From Actinomycetota bacterium (GTDB taxonomy: Bacteria; Actinomycetota; Acidimicrobiia; Acidimicrobiales; Ilumatobacteraceae): a DNA stretch of 17,703 nucleotides. This document shows positions 8,619 to 17,074 of the stretch, piece after piece. The notes beneath the pieces were generated by a model. That model searched no databases, was not told the origin of the DNA, and saw only the letters and a program-made list of their open reading frames with translations. The position numbers were made by a program, and so were the translations under genes. Each line of letters starts with the position of its first letter. Positions within the stretch are counted from its first letter, which is position 1. The stretch covers positions 1 to 17,703 of the forward strand of contig WLEX01000004.1 of NCBI GenBank assembly GCA_009704065.1, in the 5' to 3' direction.

Positions 8619-8715
8619 AAGACTTCTTTCAAGGGGACCCAACCGGGCCGCCGGAACCCCGAAATGGGGGCTTGGTAAGGATAGGGGCGTTTCTACCCCT
8701 ACGGCAACCGCGAAC
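8619..8715 (-). promoter_or_regulatory. Structured leader between truA and rplM
   Basis: This 97-base gap is much longer and more G+C-rich than most junctions here. Read on the minus strand it holds a hairpin TAGGGG (8701-8696) with CCCCTA (8687-8682), and a second hairpin CCCC-ATTTC-GGGG (8669-8657). The GGGG of the second could instead pair with CCCC at 8636-8633, just before the ribosome binding site, so two exclusive folds are possible. There is no U-run, so it is not an intrinsic terminator. An autoregulatory L13 leader is the natural guess, unproven. Confidence 0.4.
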
Positions 8716-9549
8716 CTATGAAGGATTCGAAGAAAGAAATGGCGGGATTGGTTCCCCTGGATACCCCACGTCCCACAGGGTGAGGCCGGCTGCCGGCGCC
8801 ACCTGAGACCCATGGGCCCGATCACCAGCGAGAAGCACGGCTCGGGTGTCGCTCGCTGGGCGGTAGCCAAGGCCCACATCAACGAGGAAGCCCACGAAGC
8901 TGCGCACCATTTGGTAGCAAAAGGCGTTAGCCCGAATCTCAAACACCAAGATGTGGTCTGCCTGTTGCGTCCATTTGGCCGAATACACCCGACGGTGCAT
9001 GGAAGGCACAGGGGCACCAGCGATTTGATCGGGGCGGCGACAAAAGGCAGAAAAGTCGTGCTCCCCTATCAACGGGTCGCAGGCCAAGTTCATGAGCGGG
9101 ATGGAGAGTGGACGACTCACATGCCACGCCCGATCGATGAGCATCGGATCTGGTGCGTCGGCATTGTTCACCGTGTAGCGATAGCGACGCCAAATAGCTG
9201 AGTAACGCGCATCGAAATAACTATCGACCCACTGCGCATCAGATACTGCAACATGTGGTTTACACAGTGCATTCACGCTGCGCATGAACGTAGACAAATT
9301 TGTATGTGCAGGAATATCGACAGTGATTACTTGTCCGCGTGCATGTACGCCGGCATCAGTGCGTCCTGCAACATCGATGTGCACCTTGTGTCGCGCAACA
9401 GTGGAAATTACTTCTGTGAGTAATCCTTCAACACTTGCGACATCGCGATTGATTGCGAAACCACGAAATGCAGCGCCATGGTAGGCCACACGCAAACGAA
9501 CCCGCCGTAAGGCGGGTTCGAGTAATGAATGTGCATCCGGTTGAGTCAC
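8716..9549 (-). CDS. truA: tRNA pseudouridine(38-40) synthase TruA
   Basis: Isomerises uridines 38-40 in the anticodon stem-loop of tRNAs. The 277 residues fit the family. The catalytic Asp is D65 in AGRTDAGVHARGQV (61-74). The N-terminal strand RLRVAYHGAAFRGFA (18-32) replaces the usual YDGTxFxGWQ, and the C-terminal half has FDARYSAIWRRYRYTV, EHDFSAFCR and ANAFCYQMVRSFVGFLVDVG, all family signatures. The start is GTG at 9549-9547, giving MTQPDAH, 11 bases after the rplQ stop. rplQ-truA-rplM-rpsI is a common actinobacterial order, so it is probably cotranscribed with the alpha operon. Confidence 0.95.
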   Translation of the reverse strand: MTQPDAHSLLEPALRRVRLRVAYHGAAFRGFAINRDVASVEGLLTEVISTVARHKVHIDVAGRTDAGVHARGQVITVDIPAHTNLSTFMRSVNALCKPHVAVSDAQWVDSYFDARYSAIWRRYRYTVNNADAPDPMLIDRAWHVSRPLSIPLMNLACDPLIGEHDFSAFCRRPDQIAGAPVPSMHRRVYSAKWTQQADHILVFEIRANAFCYQMVRSFVGFLVDVGLGYRPASDTRAVLLAGDRAHGSQVAPAAGLTLWDVGYPGEPIPPFLSSNPS

Positions 9550-9560
9550 CGGTGTTGGCC

Positions 9561-9929
9561 TTAGACCAGTTCGATGCGCGCCACTGGCGCAGCGTCACCC
9601 TGACGATTGCCAAGCTTCAAGATGCGGGTGTATCCACCGTTGCGGCTTGTGTAGCGAGGTGCGATTTCGTTAACCAACTTGGCAGTCATCTCTTTGTCGC
9701 CGAGGTAACCCTCGATCTGACGAATGCGATGAACACGCATTGGCGAATCGCCTTGCGCTTTCTTTGCCTTGGTGATCAATTTTTCTGCGATTGGACGCAA
9801 CACTTTGGCTTTTGCCTCTGTTGTTGTGATTCCTTCTGCAGCGAAAAGCGATGCAGCCATATTGGCCATCATGAGGCGCTGGTGCTGTGCACTGCCGCCA
9901 AAGCGTGGGGCGCGACGTGGTGTTGGCAT
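9561..9929 (-). CDS. rplQ: 50S ribosomal protein L17
   Basis: Large-subunit protein near the exit tunnel, 122 residues. The family core is clear: FGGSAQHQRLMMANMAASLF (10-29), EGITTTEAKAKVLRPIAEKLI, then RIRQIEGYLGDKEMTAKLVNEIAPRY and GGYTRILKLGNRQGDAAPVARIELV at the C-terminus. It ends where the L17 core ends, with no acidic extension as in some Actinobacteria. It starts at ATG 9929, 25 bases after the rpoA stop. Confidence 0.97.
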   Translation of the reverse strand: MPTPRRAPRFGGSAQHQRLMMANMAASLFAAEGITTTEAKAKVLRPIAEKLITKAKKAQGDSPMRVHRIRQIEGYLGDKEMTAKLVNEIAPRYTSRNGGYTRILKLGNRQGDAAPVARIELV

Positions 9930-9954
9930 TGTGGTGCTCCTTAGTAGTTCTTAA

Positions 9955-10887
9955 TTATGAACGAAGCGAAAGGCCGCGCTCATCGAGCTTCTGAATGATT
10001 TCGTCGAGGCTCTTCTGACCAAAGTTGGTGATGTTGAGGAGGTCGTCGATGTTCTTCAAGAGAAGTTCGCCGATTGTGTTGACTTGTGCGCGCTTGAGGC
10101 AGTTGCGTGGGCGCTCACTGAGATCGAGGTCTTCGATTGGCAAGTCAAGGTCGGGTACACCGACATTGGCGCCAATTGGCTCGCTGAGTTCGAGTGACTG
10201 TGGCTCTTCGGAAAGAGTCGCAATGAGTTCAACAAGTGAACGCAATGTTGCAGCAGCAGAAGCCAATGACTCACGAGGAGAAATTGAACCGTCTGTCTCG
10301 ATGTCGAGAACAAGGCGGTCGTAGTTGGTGCTCTGTGAAACACGTGTTGGCTCCACATCGAACATCACGCGACGTACTGGCGAGAAGATGGAGTCGATGG
10401 GGATCACACCAATGATGCGGCTCTCTGCATCACGGTCGGTTGACAAGTAACCGCGTCCACGCTCGATAGTGACATCGAGTGCCAACTCTGCACCTGCGTT
10501 AAGTGTTGCAAGGTGAAGTGATGGGTTAAGAATTTCAATGTCTGAAGTGGTCGGAATGTCGCCGGCCTTCAATGTCATTGGACCTTTTACATCGATGCGA
10601 ACAACTACTGGCTCGTCACTCTGTGAAACAACAACAACATCTTTCATGTTCATGATGAACTCTGTGATGTCTTCTGTCATGCCCTTGATTGTGGTGAACT
10701 CGTGCTCAACACCATCGAACTTGACAGTGGTAATTGCTGCACCAGGAATTGATGACAACAACGTACGACGCAATGAGTTACCAATGGTGTGGCCAAAGCC
10801 TGGCTCGAGTGGGCCAACGGCAAAACGCTGACGTGTTGGGTGATCGTCGCCGATTGCTTCGACTGATGGGCGCTGGATAACAAGCAT
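9955..10887 (-). CDS. rpoA: DNA-directed RNA polymerase subunit alpha
   Basis: Dimerises to nucleate RNA polymerase assembly and contacts upstream promoter DNA and activators. At 310 residues it is slightly short for the family. The N-terminal assembly domain (about 1-230) has FAVGPLEPGFGHTIGNSLRRTLL (22-44) and GVEHEFTTIKGMTEDITEFIMN. After a short acidic linker, the C-terminal helix-hairpin-helix domain (about 245-310) has ERPRNCLKRAQVNTIGEL and FGQKSLDEI; its RNCLK matches the DNA-binding segment holding R265 of E. coli alpha. It ends GLSLRS with almost no tail. The ATG at 10887 is preceded by AGGAGCG. It lies 27 bases after rpsD. Confidence 0.98.
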   Translation of the reverse strand: MLVIQRPSVEAIGDDHPTRQRFAVGPLEPGFGHTIGNSLRRTLLSSIPGAAITTVKFDGVEHEFTTIKGMTEDITEFIMNMKDVVVVSQSDEPVVVRIDVKGPMTLKAGDIPTTSDIEILNPSLHLATLNAGAELALDVTIERGRGYLSTDRDAESRIIGVIPIDSIFSPVRRVMFDVEPTRVSQSTNYDRLVLDIETDGSISPRESLASAAATLRSLVELIATLSEEPQSLELSEPIGANVGVPDLDLPIEDLDLSERPRNCLKRAQVNTIGELLLKNIDDLLNITNFGQKSLDEIIQKLDERGLSLRS

Positions 10888-10914
10888 GATTCGCTCCTAA
10901 GGAAAGACTGGTAA

Positions 10915-11526
<612 letters not shown>

Positions 11527-11528
11527 GA

Positions 11529-11927
11529 TTAGCTCCTACGACGCTTTGGCTGACGGCAACCGTTGTGCGGTACAGGAGTGACATCCTTGATACCAGAAAC
11601 TTCGATGCCAAGATTTTGGATAGAACGAAGTGCAGTGTCGCGACCAGAACCTGGTCCCTTTACATGTACTTCGGCGCGACGAAGACCGTGTTCCATTGCT
11701 GCCTTGCCTGCTTTTTCAGCAGCCATCTGTGCGGCGAATGGAGTGGACTTACGTGAACCTTTGAAACCAACTCCACCAGACGATGCCCATGCGATGACAT
11801 TGCCTTCTGTGTCGGTGATGGACACGATGGTGTTGTTGAAAGAACTCTTGATATGAACGACACCATTGGTGACGTTTTTGCGCTCACGCTTACGTGGACG
11901 ACGACCGGCTGCTGCTGGCTTGGCCAT
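11529..11927 (-). CDS. rpsK: 30S ribosomal protein S11
   Basis: Small-subunit platform protein near the mRNA exit, 132 residues. Core motifs are [20 protein letters not shown] (26-45), [25 protein letters not shown] and [13 protein letters not shown], then the ending [15 protein letters not shown]. The basic, Pro/Ala-rich N-terminus [17 protein letters not shown] is typical of actinobacterial S11. ATG at 11927 lies four bases after the rpsM TAA, with GAGGTAA serving as both ribosome binding site and stop region. Confidence 0.98.
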   Translation of the reverse strand: MAKPAAAGRRPRKRERKNVTNGVVHIKSSFNNTIVSITDTEGNVIAWASSGGVGFKGSRKSTPFAAQMAAEKAGKAAMEHGLRRAEVHVKGPGSGRDTALRSIQNLGIEVSGIKDVTPVPHNGCRQPKRRRS

Positions 11928-11931
11928 GGGA

Positions 11932-12309
11932 TTACCTCACTGCCTTTTTCTTGTTTGCAACCGTCTTCTTTGGTCCCTTACGTGTGCGCGCGTTTGTGTG
12001 CGTGCGCTGTCCACGTACGGGAAGACCCTTACGGTGACGGATGCCTTGGAGGCAACCGATTTCGATTTTGCGCTTGATGTCCTGCTGCACATCGCGGCGC
12101 AGGTCACCTTCGACGGTGATGTTCTGATCGACCCAACCGCGGATGCGGTTGACTTCGTCTTCAGTGAGATCGCGAACGCGAGTGTTGACATCGAGGCCTG
12201 TTGCCTCGCAAATCTTTTGCGCGGTCGGACGACCGATGCCAAAGATATATGTCAACGAAATTACCAAACGCTTTTCGCGTGGGATATCGACTCCAACAAT
12301 ACGTGCCAT
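11932..12309 (-). CDS. rpsM: 30S ribosomal protein S13
   Basis: Small-subunit head protein that bridges to the 50S and contacts the P-site tRNA. It has 125 residues. [20 protein letters not shown] opens the protein, [19 protein letters not shown] (23-41) is the helix-two-turn-helix region, and the basic tail holds [23 protein letters not shown] followed by a lysine-rich end. The ATG at 12309 is preceded by AAAGGA about 11 bases upstream. It lies 26 bases after the small rpmJ gene. Confidence 0.98.
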   Translation of the reverse strand: MARIVGVDIPREKRLVISLTYIFGIGRPTAQKICEATGLDVNTRVRDLTEDEVNRIRGWVDQNITVEGDLRRDVQQDIKRKIEIGCLQGIRHRKGLPVRGQRTHTNARTRKGPKKTVANKKKAVR

Positions 12310-12335
12310 GTGTTTACGTGTCCTTTGCTGACTCT

Positions 12336-12449
12336 CTAGCCCTGGCGCTGCTTGTGCCGGGGGTTTTCACAGATCACCATCACGCGTCCATGACGTCGGA
12401 TGATGCTGCACTTATCACAAATTTTTTTGACGCTTGTGCGTACTTTCAT
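12336..12449 (-). CDS. rpmJ: 50S ribosomal protein L36 (zinc-ribbon form)
   Basis: A 37-codon gene, ATG at 12449-12447 and TAG at 12338-12336. It begins [14 protein letters not shown] and ends [10 protein letters not shown], matching L36 from end to end. The zinc ligands C11, C14, C27 and H32 are all present, so this is the zinc-binding type. It lies 7 bases after the infA stop and 26 before rpsM, the usual infA-rpmJ-rpsM order. No second zinc-free copy is seen in the window. Confidence 0.97.
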   Translation of the reverse strand: MKVRTSVKKICDKCSIIRRHGRVMVICENPRHKQRQG

Positions 12450-12456
12450 TGCGTTC

Positions 12457-12681
12457 TCACTTGAACCTGTATGTAATGCGACCTCTGGTGAGGTCGTATG
12501 GAGTTAATTCCACTTGGACTTTGTCGCCCGGAAGGATACGGATGTAGTGCATACGCATCTTTCCTGAGATATGCGCCAACACCTTGTGGCCGTTCTCTAA
12601 CTCCACACGAAACATTGCGTTTGGTAGGGATTCGAGAATCGTGCCCTCGAGCACGATCGCATCTTCTTTTGGCTGAGCCAG
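12457..12681 (-). CDS. infA: Translation initiation factor IF-1, probable CTG start
   Basis: Small OB-fold factor that binds the 30S A site during initiation. Residues from [19 protein letters not shown] to [15 protein letters not shown] cover the whole of normal IF-1. The frame has no ATG, GTG or TTG where IF-1 begins. The codon in the expected place is CTG (12681-12679), giving a 74-residue protein with N-terminus (M)AQPKEDA, and AAGGAG lies six bases before it. The nearest in-frame GTG overlaps the adk stop at 12786 and would add 35 residues, including a hydrophobic stretch unlike IF-1. I therefore favour CTG. The longer product is the alternative. Confidence 0.9.
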   Translation of the reverse strand: MAQPKEDAIVLEGTILESLPNAMFRVELENGHKVLAHISGKMRMHYIRILPGDKVQVELTPYDLTRGRITYRFK

Positions 12682-12782
12682 AGTGGTCTCCTTGATGGTT
12701 GGGACAGGATGCCCCCATAGCAGAACTGCAACAGGGGCGAGGGGCAATGCTATCGGCGCATTTTGCACACGCCAAGTGTGAA
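12682..12782 (-). promoter_or_regulatory. adk-infA gap without map
   Basis: A 101-base gap where many Actinobacteria carry map (methionine aminopeptidase). The minus-strand frame is open and continuous with infA from a GTG overlapping the adk stop, but the translation is not IF-1-like. No convincing promoter is seen; TATGGG around 12720 is at best a weak -10 element. Apart from the infA ribosome binding site, nothing firm can be assigned. Confidence 0.3.
12688..12693 (-). promoter_or_regulatory. Ribosome binding site of infA
   Basis: AAGGAG on the minus strand with a six-base spacer to the CTG at 12681. It is the main support for the non-standard infA start. Confidence 0.75.
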
Positions 12783-13439
12783 TCACCGTCTTTGTTCGAC
12801 TCCCTTAGTTAGTCGGTCGAACACTTCGTCGGGGCTACCGACCCCGTCGATCTGGACCAAACGGCCAGATTGGCCGTAGTAGTCGATCAGGGGCTGGGTT
12901 TGGGTCTCATAGAGATCCAGCCGGCGATTGATGGCATCGGGGGTGTCGTCGTCGCGCTGGACCACGTCTCCCCCACAGTTTTCACAGCTCCACTGAGCTG
13001 GCTCGATGCCAGAAACTTGGTAATTGGCGCCACAGTCACGACAGACCCGGCGCGCAGACAGACGGTCGAGGACCAATTCACGGGGGACCACTAGGTCGAC
13101 CACCATGTCGAGGGGGCGCTTGGCAGCCACTTCATCGAGAGAAATGGCCTGGCCGACGGTGCGGGGGAAGCCATCGAGGATGTAGCCACGCACGCGGGCA
13201 TCGTCTTGTTCGAGGCGCTCAGACACGAGACCGATCATGATGTCGTCGCCAACGAGACCACCAGCATCGATCACAGCCTTGGCCATGACCCCTAGCGGAG
13301 TTCCTTCACGCACAGCAGCACGCAACATGTCGCCGGTGGAAATGTGGGGAATGACCAAATGACGAGACAAGCGCACACACTGTGTGCCCTTTCCCGCGCC
13401 CTGGCGACCCAATAGCACTAACCGTGCTCCAGGAATCAT
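12783..13439 (-). CDS. adk: Adenylate kinase (zinc-LID type)
   Basis: Catalyses AMP + ATP to 2 ADP in the cytoplasm. At 218 residues it is the long-LID bacterial type. The P-loop [10 protein letters not shown] is at 11-20, with Arg in place of the usual Pro of GPPGAGKGT. The AMP-binding segment HISTGDMLR is at 32-40 and LDGFPRT at 88-94. The LID holds four cysteines, C133, C136, C152 and C155 (CRDC and CENC), expected to bind a structural zinc. The later arginine region INRRLDLYE is at 170-178. ATG at 13439 follows AGAGGA. adk after secY is the standard spc arrangement. Confidence 0.97.
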   Translation of the reverse strand: MIPGARLVLLGRQGAGKGTQCVRLSRHLVIPHISTGDMLRAAVREGTPLGVMAKAVIDAGGLVGDDIMIGLVSERLEQDDARVRGYILDGFPRTVGQAISLDEVAAKRPLDMVVDLVVPRELVLDRLSARRVCRDCGANYQVSGIEPAQWSCENCGGDVVQRDDDTPDAINRRLDLYETQTQPLIDYYGQSGRLVQIDGVGSPDEVFDRLTKGVEQRR

Positions 13440-13468
13440 CGTGTCCTCTTCGTACCCATATGGGGTTC

Positions 13469-13492
13469 ACCACTGCCCTACGGGCAAGTGGT
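13469..13492 (-). other. Inverted repeat at the secY-adk junction
   Basis: On the minus strand ACCACT-T-GCCC pairs with GGGCAGTGGT around a three-base GTA loop: ten base pairs with one bulged T. The repeat touches the last base of the secY stop codon (13494-13492). No U-run follows, so it does not look like an intrinsic terminator. An RNA processing or stability element between secY and adk is possible. Confidence 0.5.
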
Positions 13493-14811
13493 CACTTCAA
13501 GAATCCCTCGTAGTTGCGCAACATGAGTTGGCTGTCGATCTGACGCATCAACTCGAGCGCAACGCCCACTGCAATAAGAACTGTTGTTCCGGCAAACGGG
13601 AACGAACGAACATCGCCGACCCACAAAATGATGTACGGCAAGATTGCGATGAATGCAACAAACAATGCACCAGGCAATGTGATGCGGTTAACAGCCTTTG
13701 ACAAGTACCGCTCTGTTTGTGGTCCGGGACGAATACCAGGAATGAATCCACCTTGCTTACGCAATTGATCGGCCTGACGAATGGGGTCGAATGCAATGGA
13801 GTTATAGAAATATGCGAATGCAACGATGAGCATAAAGAAGCCCACGATGTACACCATGTTTTGGCTATTTACTAAGTAATCATTGACGAAACTTGCAATA
13901 GATCCGCGCCAACCTTCGCCGCTACCGAGAACGTTGGAGAGCAAAACAGGAAGCAACAAAACAGATGAAGCAAAGATGATGGGTACAACACCAGCTTGGT
14001 TGACCTTGAGCGGAATGTACGTGCTTTGACCACCGGTCATGTTGCGACCAACAACTCGTTTTGCAAACTGCACAGGAATACGACGCTGACCAAGTTCGAC
14101 TCGAACGACAGCTGCCAAAATTCCGAGCGACACAAGCACGAGCAATGCGAACACAATGAACTTCTTGCTTTGAAGAATTGAGTAGTAGCTATAGGGCAAA
14201 CCAGAAACGACAGAAGCGAAAATAATGACGGACATGCCATTTGAAATTCCGCGTTGGCTAATGAGCTCGCCAACCCACATGAGCAACGCAGTACCTGCAA
14301 CAAGTGTTGGTATCACCAAAAGTGCACGTGGCATAAATGGATCGAGCAACACAACATCGGGAGCCTGAGCCGCCGCACCAAAGAACGCTGAACCATTTCC
14401 TTGACCGAAGATGAACGTGAGTCCTGAACCTTGCAACAATGCGATGGCCACTGCTACGTAGCGAGTCCACTGTGTAATTTTGCGCTGACCAACAGCTCCC
14501 ATTTCTTGCCACTCTTGCAATTTTGGAATGACCACATTGAGAACCTGCATGATGATGCTGGCTGTGATGTAGGGCATGATGCCCAATGCAAAAATGGAAA
14601 ATGATCCGAACGCTCCACCTGAGAACAGGTTGAGAAAGCCCAATGCACCTTGTGACTTGGCCGCTTCACGAAGCTGTGCAACTGCACTGGCATCGATACC
14701 GGGGACACGAAGTGCCGAACCAAATCGGTACACCATGATCATTGCAAGGGTAAAGAAAACCTTCTTGCGCAGATCTTCCACCTTGAAGATGTTCTTCAGG
14801 TTAGAAAACAC
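13492..14811 (-). CDS. secY: Preprotein translocase subunit SecY
   Basis: Channel subunit of the Sec translocon in the plasma membrane. The 439 residues carry about ten hydrophobic segments, beginning VFFTLAMIMVYRFGSALRVPG (19-39). FALGIMPYITASIIMQVL, the conserved region around TM2, is at about 74-91. VGRNMTGGQSTYIPLKVNQAGVVPIIFASS spans the region before TM7, and PGIRPGPQTERYL lies in the cytoplasmic loop before TM9. The start is GTG at 14811, with AAGGAG seven bases before it; the frame gives the usual N-terminal amphipathic helix MFSNLKNIFKVEDLRKK. It lies 45 bases after rplO. Confidence 0.97.
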   Translation of the reverse strand: MFSNLKNIFKVEDLRKKVFFTLAMIMVYRFGSALRVPGIDASAVAQLREAAKSQGALGFLNLFSGGAFGSFSIFALGIMPYITASIIMQVLNVVIPKLQEWQEMGAVGQRKITQWTRYVAVAIALLQGSGLTFIFGQGNGSAFFGAAAQAPDVVLLDPFMPRALLVIPTLVAGTALLMWVGELISQRGISNGMSVIIFASVVSGLPYSYYSILQSKKFIVFALLVLVSLGILAAVVRVELGQRRIPVQFAKRVVGRNMTGGQSTYIPLKVNQAGVVPIIFASSVLLLPVLLSNVLGSGEGWRGSIASFVNDYLVNSQNMVYIVGFFMLIVAFAYFYNSIAFDPIRQADQLRKQGGFIPGIRPGPQTERYLSKAVNRITLPGALFVAFIAILPYIILWVGDVRSFPFAGTTVLIAVGVALELMRQIDSQLMLRNYEGFLK

Positions 14812-14856
14812 GTAGTACTCCTTGTCGGCGTCGAGCAGTAACTGCTGTAACGGCGG

Positions 14857-15348
14857 TTAGCGGTTGGTGAATTGGTTGCCCTTAGCCGGAGGACGGATTT
14901 TGTGCGGCAATGGCAGAATAGTGACAGATCCACCTGCAGCAAGAATGGCCTTTTCTGCAGATGCAGAAACAGCATGCGCCGACACCTTGACAGGAATCGA
15001 GAGTGTGCCGCGGCCAAGAATCTTGACCAAGGTTCCCTTGTGCGCAACGCCTGATTTCATAAGGATTTCAGGAGTTACTTCGGAAAGACCAATGTCGGTG
15101 AGTGCATCGAGGTTGACGGCGTAGTACTCAACGCGGAAGGGGTTATTGAAACCCTTCAACTTTGGTACGCGCTGCTTCAAAGGCATCTGGCCACCTTCGA
15201 AACCACGGTTTACTTTGCCGCGGCCGCGAGCCTTCTGACCCTTTGTACCTTTACCTGCAGTCTTACCGCCCTTACCGCCGGTACCACGACCTTTGCGTTG
15301 GCGACGCTTTGTACTTCCCGGTGCGGGAGCGAGTTCATCTACGCGCAT
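14857..15348 (-). CDS. rplO: 50S ribosomal protein L15
   Basis: Large-subunit protein of late assembly, 163 residues. The Gly/Lys-rich N-terminal extension has GSTKRRQRKGRGTGGKGGKT and GKGTKGQKARG. It is followed by GFEGGQMPLKQRVPKLKGF and the C-terminal domain with KILGRGTLSIPVKVSAHAVS and SASAEKAILAAGGSVTILP. The C-terminus is about ten residues longer than in many homologues. The start is ATG at 15348 in a TAG-TC-ATG junction with rpmD. Confidence 0.97.
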   Translation of the reverse strand: MRVDELAPAPGSTKRRQRKGRGTGGKGGKTAGKGTKGQKARGRGKVNRGFEGGQMPLKQRVPKLKGFNNPFRVEYYAVNLDALTDIGLSEVTPEILMKSGVAHKGTLVKILGRGTLSIPVKVSAHAVSASAEKAILAAGGSVTILPLPHKIRPPAKGNQFTNR

Positions 15349-15350
15349 GA

Positions 15351-15539
15351 CTAGTTGTTCTCCTTGACTTCGATGAGGTGCGGAACGCGGGCAATCATGC
15401 CACGAATTTCCGGACGATCGGGAAGAGTGTTTGTGTCACCAATTTTGGTGAGACCAAGTGCGCGAAGTGTTCCGACAGATTTTGGTTTTGCACCAATCTT
15501 GGAACGCTTCAACGTTACGGTCAGAGTTTTCTCAGCCAT
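15351..15539 (-). CDS. rpmD: 50S ribosomal protein L30
   Basis: Short large-subunit protein, 62 residues. TLTVTLKRSKIGAKPKSVGT (4-23) and LRALGLTKIGDTNTLPDRPEIRGMIARVPHLIEV match bacterial L30 throughout. It starts at ATG 15539, two bases after the rpsE stop (TAA-TC-ATG), so translation is probably coupled. Confidence 0.97.
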   Translation of the reverse strand: MAEKTLTVTLKRSKIGAKPKSVGTLRALGLTKIGDTNTLPDRPEIRGMIARVPHLIEVKENN

Positions 15540-15541
15540 GA

Positions 15542-16123
15542 TTAGTGTGCCTCTCCAGCTGCGATTGCATTTTTGCGATCGTTGTAAGCCTTGAGCATTC
15601 CCTTAGGAACGAATGACTCGGCAGGAATTCCACGACGCTTTGCAACTTCGTCGGGACGCTCGAGTGTGCGAAGTCCTTCGATAGTTGCGCGAGCAACGTT
15701 GATTGCGTTTGCTGAACCAAGTGACTTAGCAAGAATGTCGTGAACACCAGCTTCTTCAAGAATGATTCGAGCAGCACCACCGGCGATAACACCAGTACCA
15801 GGAGCAGCAGGCTTCAAGAGCACGCGACCGGCACCGGAGATTCCGAGGATGGGGTGAGTAATGGTGGATCCGGCAAGTGCAACATCGAACATGTTGCGCT
15901 TTGCTTCTTCGGTTCCCTTTTGGATTGCCAAAGGAACTTCCTTCGCCTTTCCGTAACCAAGACCAACGCGACCGTTGCCATCGCCCACTACAACAAGTGC
16001 AGTGAAAGAAAAACGACGTCCACCTTTAACAACCTTGGCAACACGGTTGATGTGAATCACGCGTGATTCACGAAGTGCGCCTGGCTCTGTTGGTGTTGGG
16101 GTATTTGAGTATGAGTTGCTCAT
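15542..16123 (-). CDS. rpsE: 30S ribosomal protein S5
   Basis: Small-subunit protein at the mRNA entry side, involved in fidelity. It has 193 residues. An N-terminal extension of about 20 residues rich in Ser, Thr and Pro precedes [19 protein letters not shown] (27-45) and [18 protein letters not shown] (47-64) of the double-stranded RNA-binding-like domain. The C-terminal domain has [19 protein letters not shown] and [17 protein letters not shown]. The ATG at 16123 overlaps the rplR TAA by one base. Confidence 0.98.
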   Translation of the reverse strand: MSNSYSNTPTPTEPGALRESRVIHINRVAKVVKGGRRFSFTALVVVGDGNGRVGLGYGKAKEVPLAIQKGTEEAKRNMFDVALAGSTITHPILGISGAGRVLLKPAAPGTGVIAGGAARIILEEAGVHDILAKSLGSANAINVARATIEGLRTLERPDEVAKRRGIPAESFVPKGMLKAYNDRKNAIAAGEAH

Positions 16124-16488
16124 TAGAACTCCAGTCCTGCTTCACGGGCGGCCTCGGCCGCTGCGGCAACGCGACCGTGGTAGGCGTAACCACCGCGGTC
16201 GTATACGACCGATGAGATTCCGGCTGCCTTAGCGCGCTGTGCGATCAATTGTCCGACCTTTGTTGCAGCTGCAACGGTTGCACCGCTGTTGCTGCGCATG
16301 TCGCCTTCAACAGATGACGCTGCTGCGATGGTGTGACCGAGGTCGTCATCGATGAGCTGCATGCTGAAGTGCTTGTTGGTGCGATGAACAGCGAGACGCG
16401 GACGTGTTGCTGTTCCGTAGATTTTTTTGCGTACACGACGGTGACGACGAAGTCGTGACTCGCGACGAATTTTTGCGATGTTTGCCAT
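16123..16488 (-). CDS. rplR: 50S ribosomal protein L18
   Basis: 5S rRNA-binding protein, 121 residues. The basic N-terminus has [16 protein letters not shown]. The core is [20 protein letters not shown] (30-49), then [23 protein letters not shown] and the ending [13 protein letters not shown], all typical. ATG at 16488 lies 20 bases after the rplF stop. Its stop overlaps the rpsE start by one base (TAATG). Confidence 0.97.
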   Translation of the reverse strand: MANIAKIRRESRLRRHRRVRKKIYGTATRPRLAVHRTNKHFSMQLIDDDLGHTIAAASSVEGDMRSNSGATVAAATKVGQLIAQRAKAAGISSVVYDRGGYAYHGRVAAAAEAAREAGLEF

Positions 16489-16508
16489 GGAGGATCCTTA
16501 CTACCGAA

Positions 16509-17048
16509 TCACTTCTTGCCGGTCTTGCCGGCCTTACGAAGAATGCGCTCGTTGAGATAACGAACACCCTTGCCCTTATAAGGCTCAGGCTTGCGGATGG
16601 AACGAATGTTTGCTGCAACTTGGCCGACAATTTCCTTGTCGATGCCCTTCACGATGATGCGAGTCTGCACAGGAATCTCGAATGTGATTCCTTCGGGTGC
16701 AGGCACAACAACAGGGTGAGAGAAACCAAGTGCGAGACGCAAGTTTGCGCCTTGTGCTTCGGCGCGGTAACCAACGCCGACAATTTCAAGTTCTTTTGTA
16801 AAGCCCTCTGTAACACCAATAACCATGTTGTTAACAAGAGAGCGAGACAAGCCGTGCAACGCGCGATTTGTGCGCTCGTCGTTTGGACGCTCTACGAACA
16901 GTGTGGACTCTTCCTTGCGGACAGTAATTTCACCGGGGATTTCGCGAGCAAGTGTGCCCTTTGGACCTTTCACAGTGACGGTGCGACCAGCAATGGTGAC
17001 ATCGACGCCGGAAGGAACAGCAATGGGTGCTTTACCAATTCGTGACAT
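16509..17048 (-). CDS. rplF: 50S ribosomal protein L6
   Basis: Large-subunit protein near the factor-binding stalk base, 179 residues in two repeated domains. [15 protein letters not shown] opens the protein, [18 protein letters not shown] is in the first domain, and [23 protein letters not shown] at about 91-113 leads into the second. [17 protein letters not shown] near the C-terminus is the family signature, followed by a basic tail. ATG at 17048 lies 26 bases after rpsH. Confidence 0.98.
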   Translation of the reverse strand: MSRIGKAPIAVPSGVDVTIAGRTVTVKGPKGTLAREIPGEITVRKEESTLFVERPNDERTNRALHGLSRSLVNNMVIGVTEGFTKELEIVGVGYRAEAQGANLRLALGFSHPVVVPAPEGITFEIPVQTRIIVKGIDKEIVGQVAANIRSIRKPEPYKGKGVRYLNERILRKAGKTGKK

Positions 17049-17074
17049 TTTCGTTTCCTACTTTCGTCCCAGGA

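Noticed and set aside
8619..9017. Open frame extending rplM upstream to 9017
   Set aside because: It runs antiparallel to nothing and in a different frame through truA; L13 homology begins at 8618 with its own ribosome binding site.
16404..17045. Long plus-strand frame of 213 codons opposite rplR and rplF
   Set aside because: It is the complement of two certain ribosomal protein genes; its openness follows from their codon use.
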